A DNA stretch of 64,000 nt from Aigarchaeota archaeon (GCA_025059205.1 JANXDS010000003.1:44236-108235); one strand, 5' to 3'. Positions 40,253 through 49,153 are shown, counted from the stretch's first letter. The notes: generated by a model from the letters alone, not told the origin. A program made the numbers and translations.

Positions 40253-42967
40253 ATGAGATACGGTATCTGTTCTATACTATTAGTCGCCCTTTTACTTTTG
40301 TTGATCGTTACTCTATCGTCTTTACCTTTAGCACATGCCTCTTATGGGACACTGAGCATCACGGTCAAGACTAAGGACGGGGCTGTGCTTCCTAACGCAA
40401 TCGTAAAGATAAACGAAACAATTTCTAAGACTACTAACGTTAACGGTATCGCATCGTTCACCAAAGTTAACCTTTATGCGAGGCACACAATAGATGTAAG
40501 TTATCTTAATTTTTCCGTTTATAGACTCACCGATTTTAACGCATCCGGCTCCGCTTCGGTTACGCTTATAGTGGACGTATCAAATTGGAAGATAAAGGTT
40601 TATGATAATTCTGGCAAGGACGTCGTCCCAAACGCTATAGTTAACGTAAAGGTCGATACATTGGTAAGGGAGAGCAAAACTGATAAAGATGGTGTAGCGG
40701 TGTTCGAAAACTTACCTTGGAGGTCCGATTACAGGGTAAGGATTATCTACGCCGGTAGAGAGGTCTTCAGTGAGGAAAAACCCCTTAACAACGATACGAG
40801 GAGTATCGAAGTAAGGGCGAGGCTCTATAACCTAGTGGTAAGGATAAGCGATAAAAATGGAAAGCCCGTTCAAGGTGTTGAAGTAAATGTTTGGAACGGC
40901 TCTAAGGCATATCCTGTCTACGCCAGTGCAACGAGCAGATCTGACGGTAAGGTATCCTTGAAATTCCTAGTTCCAGAAAACTACATTGTGCTTTCAACTT
41001 ACAAGGGCGATATTCTAGCTAATGACACAGTAAACATCACAGGAGATAAAACCCACTCCGTGGTTGCTCCCCTCCAGATGGTTAATGTAACTGTTTACAA
41101 CTTTAAGGGCAATAAAATTATCAAGGGCGAGAACTATGAACTTAAAGGTCAACTCTTTCGTGACGGTAGTGCCTATAGTGACGTGGTTACCACAAAAGAC
41201 GGTATTCTAAGGCTAGGTCATGCGTACTATCCAGGAAACTACAATTTGGTCGTGAGCTTCATGGGCGTCAAAGTCTATGAAGGGGCTTGTAATGTAACCG
41301 AGCAGACGGCCGTGTTTAACATAAAAGCAAAATTTTACGACTTTTTCGTTCAAATCAGCGATGAAGGGCTTTTTAGTAGAAAACTGGGCGAGGATGTTAA
41401 GGTGAAGCTTAGTATAAAAGATGATTTCAGCGTTACTGCCACGACGATGCAAGGTACTGCAATCTTCAACGACGTACCCCCAACCACTTATAAATACGAA
41501 GTGTATTATGGTATTTATCCTGTCGGTAAGGGAGAAGTTGGGTTTAGTGTCGACAGGGAGATAGTAAATTTAAAGTTGAAAACCCACACACTGAATCTTA
41601 CACTCGTAAATTCTGAAGGTGACGGGGTTCCAGCGACCGTTACGATCAGGACATATGATGGGAAGTTATTAGGCGATGTAACGGCTGACGAGAAAGGTCT
41701 GGCAAGGATAAGCGGACTTATACCGATAAGATATTCACTCTACGTAAAGCACATGGGCTTTAACGTAGCCACCGTGGATAATTTAGTGATTGATAGCGAC
41801 CGTGAGATGATTATGGAGACCAACGTCCATAACCTTAAGCTCGAAGTTTTAGACTATGATGGCATAGCGCCTGTCAATGGTGCAGAAGTGACCGTCAGGG
41901 TCGGAGATACCAGGCTAAGTGGGACGACGAACTCTTCTGGTATCGTCATCATAAAGAATGTTCCTCAAACAACGTGCAGCTTATTAATCGAGCTATACGG
42001 CGTTGAAATTTATAGAGATTTTTTGACAGTAACATCCAGCGCATTACGCACAATATCTAAAACACACGTATACGACGTTGTGGTCAGAGTCTTCGACGCG
42101 GATAAAGCACCGCTGGGTGAGGGGGCAGTTTCTGTTTTATTTGGAAACAACGAGTTAAAAACAGAAGTAATAGCTGAAGGTACCGCAAGGATTGAGAACA
42201 TACCAGCATCGCGACTCTTGATCAGGCACTATCTTTACGGTGTTAATACCGGCGAAGTCAGCCCAACACTACAATACGACGAGCAAATCGTGGAACTCTT
42301 GTCAAGAGTTTACTCCGTAACGATAAGTTATAAGATGGCGGATGATAAGCCGATGCCCTCCGGATACGTCAAGGTCTATCTTGGAGGAAAAGAGCTGATG
42401 ACACTCGAATTGGACAAAAACGGCAGAATATCGAAGAGATTACCAAGAGGCGATTATACATTCGTTGCCTATTACCAGGATACTGAAGTTTCTAGGAAAG
42501 AGCTTTCGATTTACGAAAGGGTCAACGTGCTTCTAGACGCGAAAGTCTACTTTACGGTTTTTAAGTTAAAGAACATAGAAGGCGAACCGATCGAAGGGGC
42601 CAAAGTAAGATTATCAAAAGAAGGAAGCTCTCCGATACAGGGAATTACAGGTCAAGACGGCACGTTCTCAACGTACCTTGCCAAAGGCATCTACAATTGT
42701 CAGATTAGGATAGGCGATTACGTACTCGACTCAAAATACGAGGCTAACACTAACAACGAGATCGCCATAGTCCATCTTACGCCTAAAGTCATGGAGCCCT
42801 ATATCGTGCTTGGTGCGGCAGTCGGTATCATCGGTCTGGTCGGTTATTCTTATACGAAAAAATTTATCAAGAAACGAAGTATCTCACGAAGACCGGCGTT
42901 ACAGAGACCGAAGATTCGCGATAGTGAAGAGACGGATGTTCGGAGGAGACGTTTACCAAGACTCTAG
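40253..42967 (+). CDS. Large secreted repeat protein with carboxypeptidase-regulatory-like beta domains
   Basis: A 904-residue surface protein. It has an N-terminal signal peptide (SILLVALLLLLIVTLSSLPL), then about nine to ten repeats of roughly 75-90 residues, and a C-terminal membrane helix (YIVLGAAVGIIGLVGYSYTK) before a basic tail. The repeats share a pattern of xVxDxxGxPVxGAxVxV with GxxxxxGxVPxxxY later, as in CarboxypepD_reg/SdrD-like beta-sandwiches. It is thus exposed outside the cell like a stalk or S-layer-associated protein. Ligand unknown. The adjacent signal peptidase starts right after its stop. Confidence 0.75.
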   Translation: MRYGICSILLVALLLLLIVTLSSLPLAHASYGTLSITVKTKDGAVLPNAIVKINETISKTTNVNGIASFTKVNLYARHTIDVSYLNFSVYRLTDFNASGSASVTLIVDVSNWKIKVYDNSGKDVVPNAIVNVKVDTLVRESKTDKDGVAVFENLPWRSDYRVRIIYAGREVFSEEKPLNNDTRSIEVRARLYNLVVRISDKNGKPVQGVEVNVWNGSKAYPVYASATSRSDGKVSLKFLVPENYIVLSTYKGDILANDTVNITGDKTHSVVAPLQMVNVTVYNFKGNKIIKGENYELKGQLFRDGSAYSDVVTTKDGILRLGHAYYPGNYNLVVSFMGVKVYEGACNVTEQTAVFNIKAKFYDFFVQISDEGLFSRKLGEDVKVKLSIKDDFSVTATTMQGTAIFNDVPPTTYKYEVYYGIYPVGKGEVGFSVDREIVNLKLKTHTLNLTLVNSEGDGVPATVTIRTYDGKLLGDVTADEKGLARISGLIPIRYSLYVKHMGFNVATVDNLVIDSDREMIMETNVHNLKLEVLDYDGIAPVNGAEVTVRVGDTRLSGTTNSSGIVIIKNVPQTTCSLLIELYGVEIYRDFLTVTSSALRTISKTHVYDVVVRVFDADKAPLGEGAVSVLFGNNELKTEVIAEGTARIENIPASRLLIRHYLYGVNTGEVSPTLQYDEQIVELLSRVYSVTISYKMADDKPMPSGYVKVYLGGKELMTLELDKNGRISKRLPRGDYTFVAYYQDTEVSRKELSIYERVNVLLDAKVYFTVFKLKNIEGEPIEGAKVRLSKEGSSPIQGITGQDGTFSTYLAKGIYNCQIRIGDYVLDSKYEANTNNEIAIVHLTPKVMEPYIVLGAAVGIIGLVGYSYTKKFIKKRSISRRPALQRPKIRDSEETDVRRRRLPRL

Positions 42968-42976
42968 GTGAGTTCC

Positions 42977-43552
42977 ATGGTTCAACTTAAAACCATAAGG
43001 CGCGCATTCATCTACTTTATTTACGTATTATTCATTTCCCTGATAACTCTTAATATATTCTTTGCGATCCAAGGCACCGTTGGCGCTTTATCCCCTTTCT
43101 TGGTTGTGAAGAGTGGAAGTATGGAGCCTGTCATACAGGTCGGAGACATAATAATTACTTTGCCAGTCCAGCCTTCCGAGATAAGGGTAGGCCCAGAGGA
43201 TGGGGACGTGATAGTGTTCTTTAAACCTCCGTATTGTGGTGACTTACGTTATCTCATAGTCCATAGAGCCATAGAAGTTACAGAAGAGGGCTTTATCACC
43301 AAAGGCGACGCCAATCCCCTGCCAGACCCTTGGGGTCCTGTACCACCGAGTTGCATCGTAGGGAAGTGGACTGGGATGAAGATACCCTACTGGACGGGTC
43401 TAGGCTACCTGTCGCTTTTCATGAAGGGCGAGATATTCCCTCCATACGGCCGCATTACGCTTGTGCTTTTCGTCATCGTTAGCGTCCTATTACTCCTTTT
43501 GGAATTCAAAAAAATTCGTAAGAGGAGTAGACAATCCCCAACTAGAAATTAG
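42977..43552 (+). CDS. Signal peptidase I, archaeal/ER type
   Basis: A 191-residue membrane protease. One N-terminal helix (FIYFIYVLFISLITLNIFFA) precedes KSGSMEPVIQVGD (catalytic Ser48), LIVHRAI (His96) and TKGDANPLPDP (Asp111). These make the Ser-His-Asp set of archaeal and eukaryotic enzymes, in place of the bacterial Ser-Lys dyad. A second helix lies at the C-terminus. ATG 42977 has GGTGA overlapping the preceding stop, so it is coupled to the repeat protein and may process it. Its 3' end overlaps the convergent DUF447 gene by 63 nt. Confidence 0.88.
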   Translation: MVQLKTIRRAFIYFIYVLFISLITLNIFFAIQGTVGALSPFLVVKSGSMEPVIQVGDIIITLPVQPSEIRVGPEDGDVIVFFKPPYCGDLRYLIVHRAIEVTEEGFITKGDANPLPDPWGPVPPSCIVGKWTGMKIPYWTGLGYLSLFMKGEIFPPYGRITLVLFVIVSVLLLLLEFKKIRKRSRQSPTRN

Positions 43553-44182
43553 TGCCTTTATCTTATCCATTATAGAGGAGTAGATCGTATTCGGTGCTAT
43601 TCTATAAACCAAAGCACAGTAATGTTTGATGAAGTACGCGAGTCGTATGGCTTCTTGTGTCATGCCACATTCTAAGAAGAACTTTATCCTGGTAGCGTGA
43701 ATAAGAGATTCGATAACTGCATGTTCAGCCCTCGTGTACGGTCTTGCCTCCCTTCTTTTCCACAAAGCTTTGAGCACTCTACATCTGAAAACCGCTCTAT
43801 TCTCATCTTCGTTCACTAAACCATCTATGATAAATTCTAGTTTAGCATATGCGTCTATCAACGATGGTACGGGTACAGAAATGGATGGAGCAAATAGCTC
43901 ATTAAAATCACTTCCTGTATCAAAGGTTGTTATATAAAATAACTCCACGTCGTCAGTAAAGTTTATAACACCATACGGAGAGTGTGTCAACAACCTATAA
44001 CTTTTTGTGTTCTTGAATGGTCTCAGCAACACTGCATCGTTCTCGAAGACTACTCCCATCGGTGCAGCATTCGTCTCATTATCTGCCCTCGTGGTCAGTA
44101 TGCATTCGTAAACTACGTGCGGGATTATGCGATTCATATCCATAAACTCTTTGAGGTTTCCCTCCATGTACACCTCTGACAT
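43490..44182 (-). CDS. DUF447 family protein (FMN-binding split-barrel type)
   Basis: A 230-residue archaeal protein. The start, HVVYECILTTRADNETNAAP, and PMGVVFENDAVLLRPFKNTK are typical of DUF447, a flavoprotein-like split barrel; a helical C-terminal half follows. In C1-metabolising bacteria and archaea, relatives sit among genes for methanopterin/methanofuran cofactors. Here it lies next to a CitG-like gene, another member of that gene set. Function is not established. Confidence 0.75.
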   Translation of the reverse strand: MSEVYMEGNLKEFMDMNRIIPHVVYECILTTRADNETNAAPMGVVFENDAVLLRPFKNTKSYRLLTHSPYGVINFTDDVELFYITTFDTGSDFNELFAPSISVPVPSLIDAYAKLEFIIDGLVNEDENRAVFRCRVLKALWKRREARPYTRAEHAVIESLIHATRIKFFLECGMTQEAIRLAYFIKHYCALVYRIAPNTIYSSIMDKIKALISSWGLSTPLTNFFEFQKE

Positions 44183-44215
44183 AGAACTTCACTCTCCTAA
44201 GTATATGAAAAAGAT

Positions 44216-45154
44216 CTAAGGCCTAAAGCCCTCTATTAAAAGGATCGCTAAGGATGAACATAAGAGGTCTGCCGTCGCACCGGGTCTCATTAACCTACTT
44301 TTTCTAAATTCTTCATCCATTTTTTCTACTTCTTTCCTTCCTTTTGTAGAGCTTATGCCGCCTAGCTTAATCGCTTTTGTCGCCATGGCCGATGCGAGCC
44401 TAGCAATTTGAATTCCGGCCCTTCTCATAACAAGCGTGTCTGGTTTTTGAGCAAGCATCTTCAAAAATGCGTTAACCACCGCCTCGTTGAAGTTCTTTGT
44501 CTTCTTTATCTGCCTCTTTAACTCTTTATATCCCAAATCGAATGTCAGACTATAGCCCGTTACCCACTCGTGCGCTACTATGTCTCTGTCTACATAATGC
44601 TCCAACGCCATCAAAGGTGTGATCTTTTTACGCCTAATTTCCTCGTACGTCTTGCGTTCCTTCACGTCCAGGTAAGGAACTCTCCCAAGACCCCCTGGCG
44701 TTACGTAGGCTATAGATTGAAAAATCTCTTCAGTATCCTTAGGTCCCATCATCTTTAAAACGCTTCTCAGCTCCTTCCTTAGCCTACCCGGTTTGACGGG
44801 AAAATCATCAGACATGCCGGCCGCCACAGCAATCGGTATGAGCAACAAGATAGCACCTAAGTGCGTGTTGCCTCCATGCTGCCAACTTAGCATCCGTCTT
44901 ACTGCAAGCTTTACCAGATATCCGACCGATCCCTTTCCCCTTATACCAATCATAGCAGCCTCGAAGAAGGGCCAATACAATGAAGATGCTGAAGATAAGA
45001 AATGCTCGAAGCTGGTCTCACGAAATTCCCCGGTTCTGTGCACGAGACCCGGCTTAGGATAGGCACTTACCTCCAGAAGTAGCGCGAGCTGACAGCAGGT
45101 CGCTATATTATGGGCTTTCTCGTGAGGTTGCATACCCGCTACTTTTACTCTCAT
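44216..45154 (-). CDS. CitG/MdcB-like triphosphoribosyl-dephospho-CoA synthase family protein
   Basis: A 312-residue all-helical protein of the COG1767 family. LEVSAYPKPGLVHR, SWQHGGNTHLGAILLLIPIA and TPGGLGRVPYLDV match. Bacterial CitG makes the prosthetic-group precursor of citrate lyase, but no citrate or malonate lyase is nearby and archaeal homologues have another role, probably linked to C1-cofactor synthesis. It is adjacent to the DUF447 gene (33 nt) and divergent from the ACT-domain regulator. Confidence 0.75.
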   Translation of the reverse strand: MRVKVAGMQPHEKAHNIATCCQLALLLEVSAYPKPGLVHRTGEFRETSFEHFLSSASSLYWPFFEAAMIGIRGKGSVGYLVKLAVRRMLSWQHGGNTHLGAILLLIPIAVAAGMSDDFPVKPGRLRKELRSVLKMMGPKDTEEIFQSIAYVTPGGLGRVPYLDVKERKTYEEIRRKKITPLMALEHYVDRDIVAHEWVTGYSLTFDLGYKELKRQIKKTKNFNEAVVNAFLKMLAQKPDTLVMRRAGIQIARLASAMATKAIKLGGISSTKGRKEVEKMDEEFRKSRLMRPGATADLLCSSLAILLIEGFRP

Positions 45155-45174
45155 TTAATAGGCGTTTATTAAAA

Positions 45175-45185
45175 AGTTTATAAAT
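45175..45185 (+). promoter_or_regulatory. TATA box for the HTH-ACT regulator gene
   Basis: AGTTTATAAAT centred at 45180 predicts transcription from about 45206, so the ATG at 45197 lies before the transcript start and the ATG at 45221 is the better start. Confidence 0.5.
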
Positions 45186-45220
45186 GACGGGACCTTATGC
45201 ACAAAAAATGTCATCAAAAC

Positions 45221-45724
45221 ATGTGGAAAAACATTTTAGAACAACTTAAGGAGTACCCCGCACGTATAAAGGTAGTTAGGCTCATGATAGAGCACGGAAT
45301 TGGAATAACGGATCAGGGGAGCCTAGTCGTTGGACCCGTGGAGATAGCAGACCTTGCTCTTGCAAAGGCTGCTGGCGTTGATAGGAGGGTTGTAAGAAAG
45401 ACTGTCGAATACTTATTGTCGGATGAAACGTTAAAAAAGATCTTTACGGGTTTAAGACCTGCAGGCGCTTTATTGTCGCCGATTGCAAAGGTTTTGGGCT
45501 ACTCGGTTCTCGAGGTAAAAGCAGACCCCTCTGCCGTCGGTGTACTCGCAAAGATTGCTACCATATTGTCCGACGAGGGTATAGTGATAAGGCAGGCCTC
45601 CGCCGAAGACCCCGACTTGTTTCCAGAACCTAGGCTGATACTCGTACTCGAGAGACATCCTTCGGGTGACGCGATTCGAAAAATACTGAACGTTCCAACG
45701 GTAAAGTCCGTCACGGCGTACTAG
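45221..45724 (+). CDS. HTH plus ACT domain regulator of amino-acid metabolism
   Basis: About 167 residues. The N-terminal half is a winged-helix-like segment (EIADLALAKAAGVDRRVVRK), and the C-terminal half is an ACT domain (LEVKADPSAVGVLAKIATIL, then DEGIVIRQASAEDP). The pattern matches COG1707, predicted archaeal regulators with an ACT domain that senses amino acids. It is monocistronic and target genes are not evident. Confidence 0.78.
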   Translation: MWKNILEQLKEYPARIKVVRLMIEHGIGITDQGSLVVGPVEIADLALAKAAGVDRRVVRKTVEYLLSDETLKKIFTGLRPAGALLSPIAKVLGYSVLEVKADPSAVGVLAKIATILSDEGIVIRQASAEDPDLFPEPRLILVLERHPSGDAIRKILNVPTVKSVTAY

Positions 45725-45956
45725 AGATAATTAAATTAATCATAAACTACGAAGCTCAGTACGCTTTTTAGATTCGTGACTATTAACACTGCTACCGGTA
45801 GCCAAAAATTCTTAAAATCATCTCGGTAGATGGTGCGAATAAGAAAACCATTCCATCGATAGACTGACAAAGGCTGGCGTTAGCGCTTCATCGTTGATAC
45901 GACTTCTCTATTTACTTGGGTGAAAGTTTAAAACAAAGATTAGCTTTTTAATTATT
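45725..45956. other. Spacer without a gene; contains the palindrome GCTACCGGTAGC
   Basis: 232 nt with no supportable protein or RNA gene. A perfect 12-bp palindrome (GCTACCGGTAGC, 45791-45802) is the only striking element. I checked both strands for C/D boxes and did not find a convincing set. A TATA-like tract (TTTAAAACAAAG) precedes the CoA-binding protein gene. Confidence 0.4.
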
Positions 45957-46424
45957 ATGGTCATTGAAGAAAAGGACGGTCTTTCTGACGAAGAGATTAA
46001 GGACATACTTTCCAAATATAAGGTCATAGCCGTAATTGGTATGAGTAGAGATGCAAGAAAGCCAGGCCACTATGTTCCAAAATTTCTTATGAAACACGGA
46101 TACAAGATAATACCGGTTAACCCTAATTCTAGCGAGATCAACGTTGGAAATCAGACGTTGAAATCTTACAAGAGTCTTCTCGACATTCAGGAAGATGTTG
46201 ATATAGCTAACGTATTCAGACGTCCTGAAGATGTGCCGCCAGTAGCTGAGGATGCGATAAGAAAAGGCGTGAAGGTCTTTTGGATGCAGGAAGGCATATA
46301 CAACAAGGAGGCGGTCGAGAAGTTGCGAAAGGCCGGTATAATAGTCGTCTGGGACAGATGTATGATGAAGGAGTATTCAAGACTGTTCAACGTAAAACCT
46401 TTTGTCCCAACGTCGAAACTGTGA
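45957..46424 (+). CDS. CoA-binding domain protein, YccU-like
   Basis: A 155-residue Rossmann protein of COG1832. VIAVIGMSRDARKPGHYVPK, IIPVNPNSSEI and DIANVFRRPEDVPPVAEDAI match. It resembles the CoA-binding domain of succinyl-CoA synthetase; the usual tail VVWDRCMMKEYSRL is present. Exact role unknown. The Trm112-like gene overlaps its region in another frame and probably follows in the same transcript. Confidence 0.88.
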   Translation: MVIEEKDGLSDEEIKDILSKYKVIAVIGMSRDARKPGHYVPKFLMKHGYKIIPVNPNSSEINVGNQTLKSYKSLLDIQEDVDIANVFRRPEDVPPVAEDAIRKGVKVFWMQEGIYNKEAVEKLRKAGIIVVWDRCMMKEYSRLFNVKPFVPTSKL

Positions 46425-46452
46425 AACTTTGTCGTTTAGTAGGCGAGACGTT

Positions 46453-46827
46453 TTGAAGTATAGATTGATGGACTTACTTGCATGTCCGATCTGTAAAAAG
46501 TTCCCGCTCTCGCTCTTGGTATTTACTGAGGCGACACTTCAACCTCCAAAGAATATCAGAAAATGCGAGCTCTATTGTGCTTATCATAATAACGACCTAT
46601 CTGAGGTGCAGAATCCTGATTGTGCATCGTGCTACACTAAGGAGATATCATCTGGGATGCTAATATGCGATGGTTGTGGAAGATGGTATCCGATAGAAGA
46701 AGAGATACCTAGACTGTTACCCGACGAGCTCAGGAAGTTTAACGAGGACGTTGAATTTCTAAAAAGGTGGAAGGAAAAGATTCCCGAAAAAGTTCTAAAA
46801 GAAGGAAAACCTTTTTCATTAAAATAA
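46453..46827 (+). CDS. Trm112-like zinc protein with extra cysteine-rich insertion
   Basis: About 124 residues. LLACPICKKFPL and ICDGCGRWYPIEEEIPRLLP are the Trm112 core, with its zinc cysteines. Between them an insertion of about 35 residues has four more cysteines (CELYC and DCASC), possibly a second zinc site. Trm112 activates methyltransferases acting on tRNA, rRNA and release factor. The TTG at 46453 matches the family start better than an upstream in-frame start. Deoxyhypusine synthase follows in 20 nt. Confidence 0.8.
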   Translation: MKYRLMDLLACPICKKFPLSLLVFTEATLQPPKNIRKCELYCAYHNNDLSEVQNPDCASCYTKEISSGMLICDGCGRWYPIEEEIPRLLPDELRKFNEDVEFLKRWKEKIPEKVLKEGKPFSLK

Positions 46828-46846
46828 CAGGACTGAGCAGGACTGA

Positions 46847-47800
46847 GTGATCAAAGTGAAGTTACTTAAACAATTCGATGCTGATTGCAGTATCGGCTAT
46901 TGTGAACTCTTGAAAAGGTTCTCCGAGATCGGCATGGTCGCAAGGGAGTTAGGTAGAGCGTTCTCAATAATGGTGAATATGTTTATGGATAAGGAGTGTC
47001 ACAGATTACTTGGAATCGCTGGTGCTGCTGTCGCATCCGGCTTAAGACCTCTCATAACCAAGTTGATAAGGTTCGGTTTTGTCAACACTATCGTGACGAC
47101 TGGGGCGAACATAACACATGACATTATAGAGGCTATAGGTGGCAAACATTTCGTGCTTGAACGTGAAGAGATAGACGACGTCAAGTTGGCAAAAATGGGG
47201 ATCTATAGGATATACAATATAGGAGTTACGAAAGAGTCCTACATTATGCTGGAAAAGTTCGTAGACGAAACCTTTGGAAGTATAAGTGGCACCTTCTCTA
47301 GCTCCGACATAGTTAAAATGCTGGCTTCAAGGATCAACGATGAAAACTCTTTCGTAAGAGCGTCCTATGAGCTAGGGGTCGAGGTATTCAGCCCGGCCTT
47401 GGCGGATTCAATAATCGGAAGCCAAATTAGGTTCAGGACCGGCGGCAAGGTGAAGCTGGATACGTTTTCTGACATAGGCAAGCTGGTAGATAGGGTATGG
47501 ACCTCAAAACGTACGGGGGCCATCTTCCTTGGCGGTGGCACTCCAAAGCACTTTACGATGATGGCGGTCAATATGGCTGATAGGCCGTTGAGCTATGCGG
47601 TACAAATAACCACTGATAGAGAAGAGCACGGTGGGCTTAGCGGTGCAAGGTTAGAAGAGGCTAAATCTTGGGGGAAGGTTAAGGTAGAGGGCATGATAGC
47701 AAACGTCTGCCTAGATATGTCTATAGCATTGCCCCTCCTCCTACTGGCTTTCGAAGAATGGATGAGGCAACAACGTCCTGAAAATACCTTAAAATCTTAG
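46847..47800 (+). CDS. dys: Deoxyhypusine synthase
   Basis: A 317-residue NAD-dependent enzyme that modifies aIF5A using spermidine. GYCELLKRFSEIGMVARELG, VTTGANITHDI and FLGGGTPKHFTMM are family motifs; Lys234 in the last is at the position of the catalytic lysine that forms the enzyme-imine. The start is a GTG at 46847. It follows the Trm112-like gene, so translation-related genes are grouped here. Confidence 0.92.
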   Translation: MIKVKLLKQFDADCSIGYCELLKRFSEIGMVARELGRAFSIMVNMFMDKECHRLLGIAGAAVASGLRPLITKLIRFGFVNTIVTTGANITHDIIEAIGGKHFVLEREEIDDVKLAKMGIYRIYNIGVTKESYIMLEKFVDETFGSISGTFSSSDIVKMLASRINDENSFVRASYELGVEVFSPALADSIIGSQIRFRTGGKVKLDTFSDIGKLVDRVWTSKRTGAIFLGGGTPKHFTMMAVNMADRPLSYAVQITTDREEHGGLSGARLEEAKSWGKVKVEGMIANVCLDMSIALPLLLLAFEEWMRQQRPENTLKS

Positions 47801-47858
47801 AAAAAAGCTTATTTACCGAAAAAATAACAAAAGTAACCACGTAAAGAAGGTGGGAAGT

Positions 47859-48161
47859 ATGAGCAGCACGGAAGCCGTTGTTCTCGTAGGAAAGAAACCT
47901 ACGATGAACTATGTGCTCGCTACCACGCTACCGCTCGCTGAAGGCAAAAAGGTATTACTGAAAGCAAGAGGACGGGCCATAAGCAAGGCCGTTGACATCG
48001 TAGAAGTCGTTAGGAGAAGGTTTGTTCAAAATGCCGTTATAGAGAAGGTCAGCATCGGTACTGAGGAAGGCAGAGTAGGCGCCGATGGTAAGCCGAGGAA
48101 CGTCAGCACCATCGAGATACTCGTCAGCGTTCCGGAGCAGCCAGCTAAGAAGGGCAAGTGA
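47859..48161 (+). CDS. albA: Alba DNA/RNA-binding protein
   Basis: A 100-residue chromatin protein. VVLVGKKPTMNYVLATTLPL contains the DNA-contacting lysine pair (acetylated in Sulfolobus) and KARGRAISKAVDIVEVVRRR is the dimer helix. It coats DNA and binds RNA. ATG 47859 has GGTGGG just upstream and is preferred over a GTG at 47850. A hairpin terminator follows the stop. Confidence 0.96.
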   Translation: MSSTEAVVLVGKKPTMNYVLATTLPLAEGKKVLLKARGRAISKAVDIVEVVRRRFVQNAVIEKVSIGTEEGRVGADGKPRNVSTIEILVSVPEQPAKKGK

Positions 48162-48189
48162 GCACATAAACCAAAGACCCCCTAAAAAT

Positions 48190-48226
48190 GCGCCGAGTTC
48201 TTTGACACCTCGGCGCGAATCTTTTT
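48190..48226 (+). terminator. Hairpin plus T-run after alba
   Basis: GCGCCGAG (48190-48197) and CTCGGCGC (48209-48216) form a perfect 8-bp GC-rich stem with an 11-nt loop, followed by five T residues at 48222-48226, 29 nt after the alba stop. Confidence 0.65.
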
Positions 48227-48283
48227 ATGTTTCCATACAACATTTTTAATTGCTAAGTTTATCTAGATCTCGGAGGTTAATGC

Positions 48284-49153
48284 TTGGGTCAAGTTAGGGA
48301 GTCTTCGGACGAAGATATCAGGAAAGCGATGAAAGCTAGGAGGGTACATTCGAGAAAAGGTGAGAACGGCATAGTGCTTGTCGTGGGTGGAAGTTGGCTT
48401 TATCATGGTGCTCCGGCCCTTGCGGCTATGGCGTCTTTTAGGTGTGGCATAGACCTAGTCTATATTGCTGTACCGGAGAAGATAACGACGGCCATAAGAG
48501 CATTATCGCCAAACTTCATTGTTTTACCTTTACCAGATTTGAAACTCACGAAAGGTTCTGTCAGAAGACTCGGGAAGATTCTCCCTGAAGTTGATGCTGC
48601 TGTAGTAGGTCCGGGACTAGTGCCGAAAGATGCCGACGCTTTGACTTTTCTTCTAAAGGAACTTTTGGAAAAAGATATAGCGGTTGTGTTGGATGCTGCA
48701 GCGCTGATACCTGATGTGCTTGCTATTGTAAAAGGAAAAAGAGTTGTCCTTACACCACATGCAGGAGAGTTCAAAAGACTTTTTGGTATCGAGCTTACAA
48801 AGAGTGTTGAAGAACGCGCCGTTCACGTTAAGGAGAAAGCTTCAGAATATTCATTGACAATACTTCTAAAGGGACCGATAGATATTATCTCAGATGGTAA
48901 TGAAGTAGTGCTCAATAAAACAGGCACACCTGCGATGACTGTTGGTGGAACTGGTGACGTACTCTCCGGACTCGTAGCAGGCTTCCTATCAAAAGGTGTA
49001 AAACCCATCGAGGCTGCTGTGGCCGCGGCTAGGGTAAATGGTTTAGCTGGTGAGAGGGCCACTGTTAAACTTGGCTACCACATAGTGGCTACCGACCTAT
49101 TGGATGAAATACCACAGATATTGAAGGCATACGATGCTGTAGTGGAAGATTGA
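48284..49153 (+). CDS. nnrD: ADP-dependent NAD(P)H-hydrate dehydratase
   Basis: A 289-residue ribokinase-fold repair enzyme. VVGGSWLYHGAPALAAMASF, VVGPGLVPKDAD, LTPHAGEFKRLFGIEL and TVGGTGDVLSGLVAGF (catalytic Asp) are intact. It removes water from damaged NADHX/NADPHX at the expense of ADP. The start is a TTG at 48284 behind GGAGGT. It is a stand-alone form, convergent with a gene that carries the epimerase half plus a worn second copy of this domain. Confidence 0.9.
   Translation: MGQVRESSDEDIRKAMKARRVHSRKGENGIVLVVGGSWLYHGAPALAAMASFRCGIDLVYIAVPEKITTAIRALSPNFIVLPLPDLKLTKGSVRRLGKILPEVDAAVVGPGLVPKDADALTFLLKELLEKDIAVVLDAAALIPDVLAIVKGKRVVLTPHAGEFKRLFGIELTKSVEERAVHVKEKASEYSLTILLKGPIDIISDGNEVVLNKTGTPAMTVGGTGDVLSGLVAGFLSKGVKPIEAAVAAARVNGLAGERATVKLGYHIVATDLLDEIPQILKAYDAVVED

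Noticed and set aside
45840..45910. Possible C/D sRNA in the spacer before the CoA-binding protein gene
   Set aside because: CGATGAA- and CGATGGA-like boxes occur on the minus strand but spacing is wrong and no D box or stem closes the structure.
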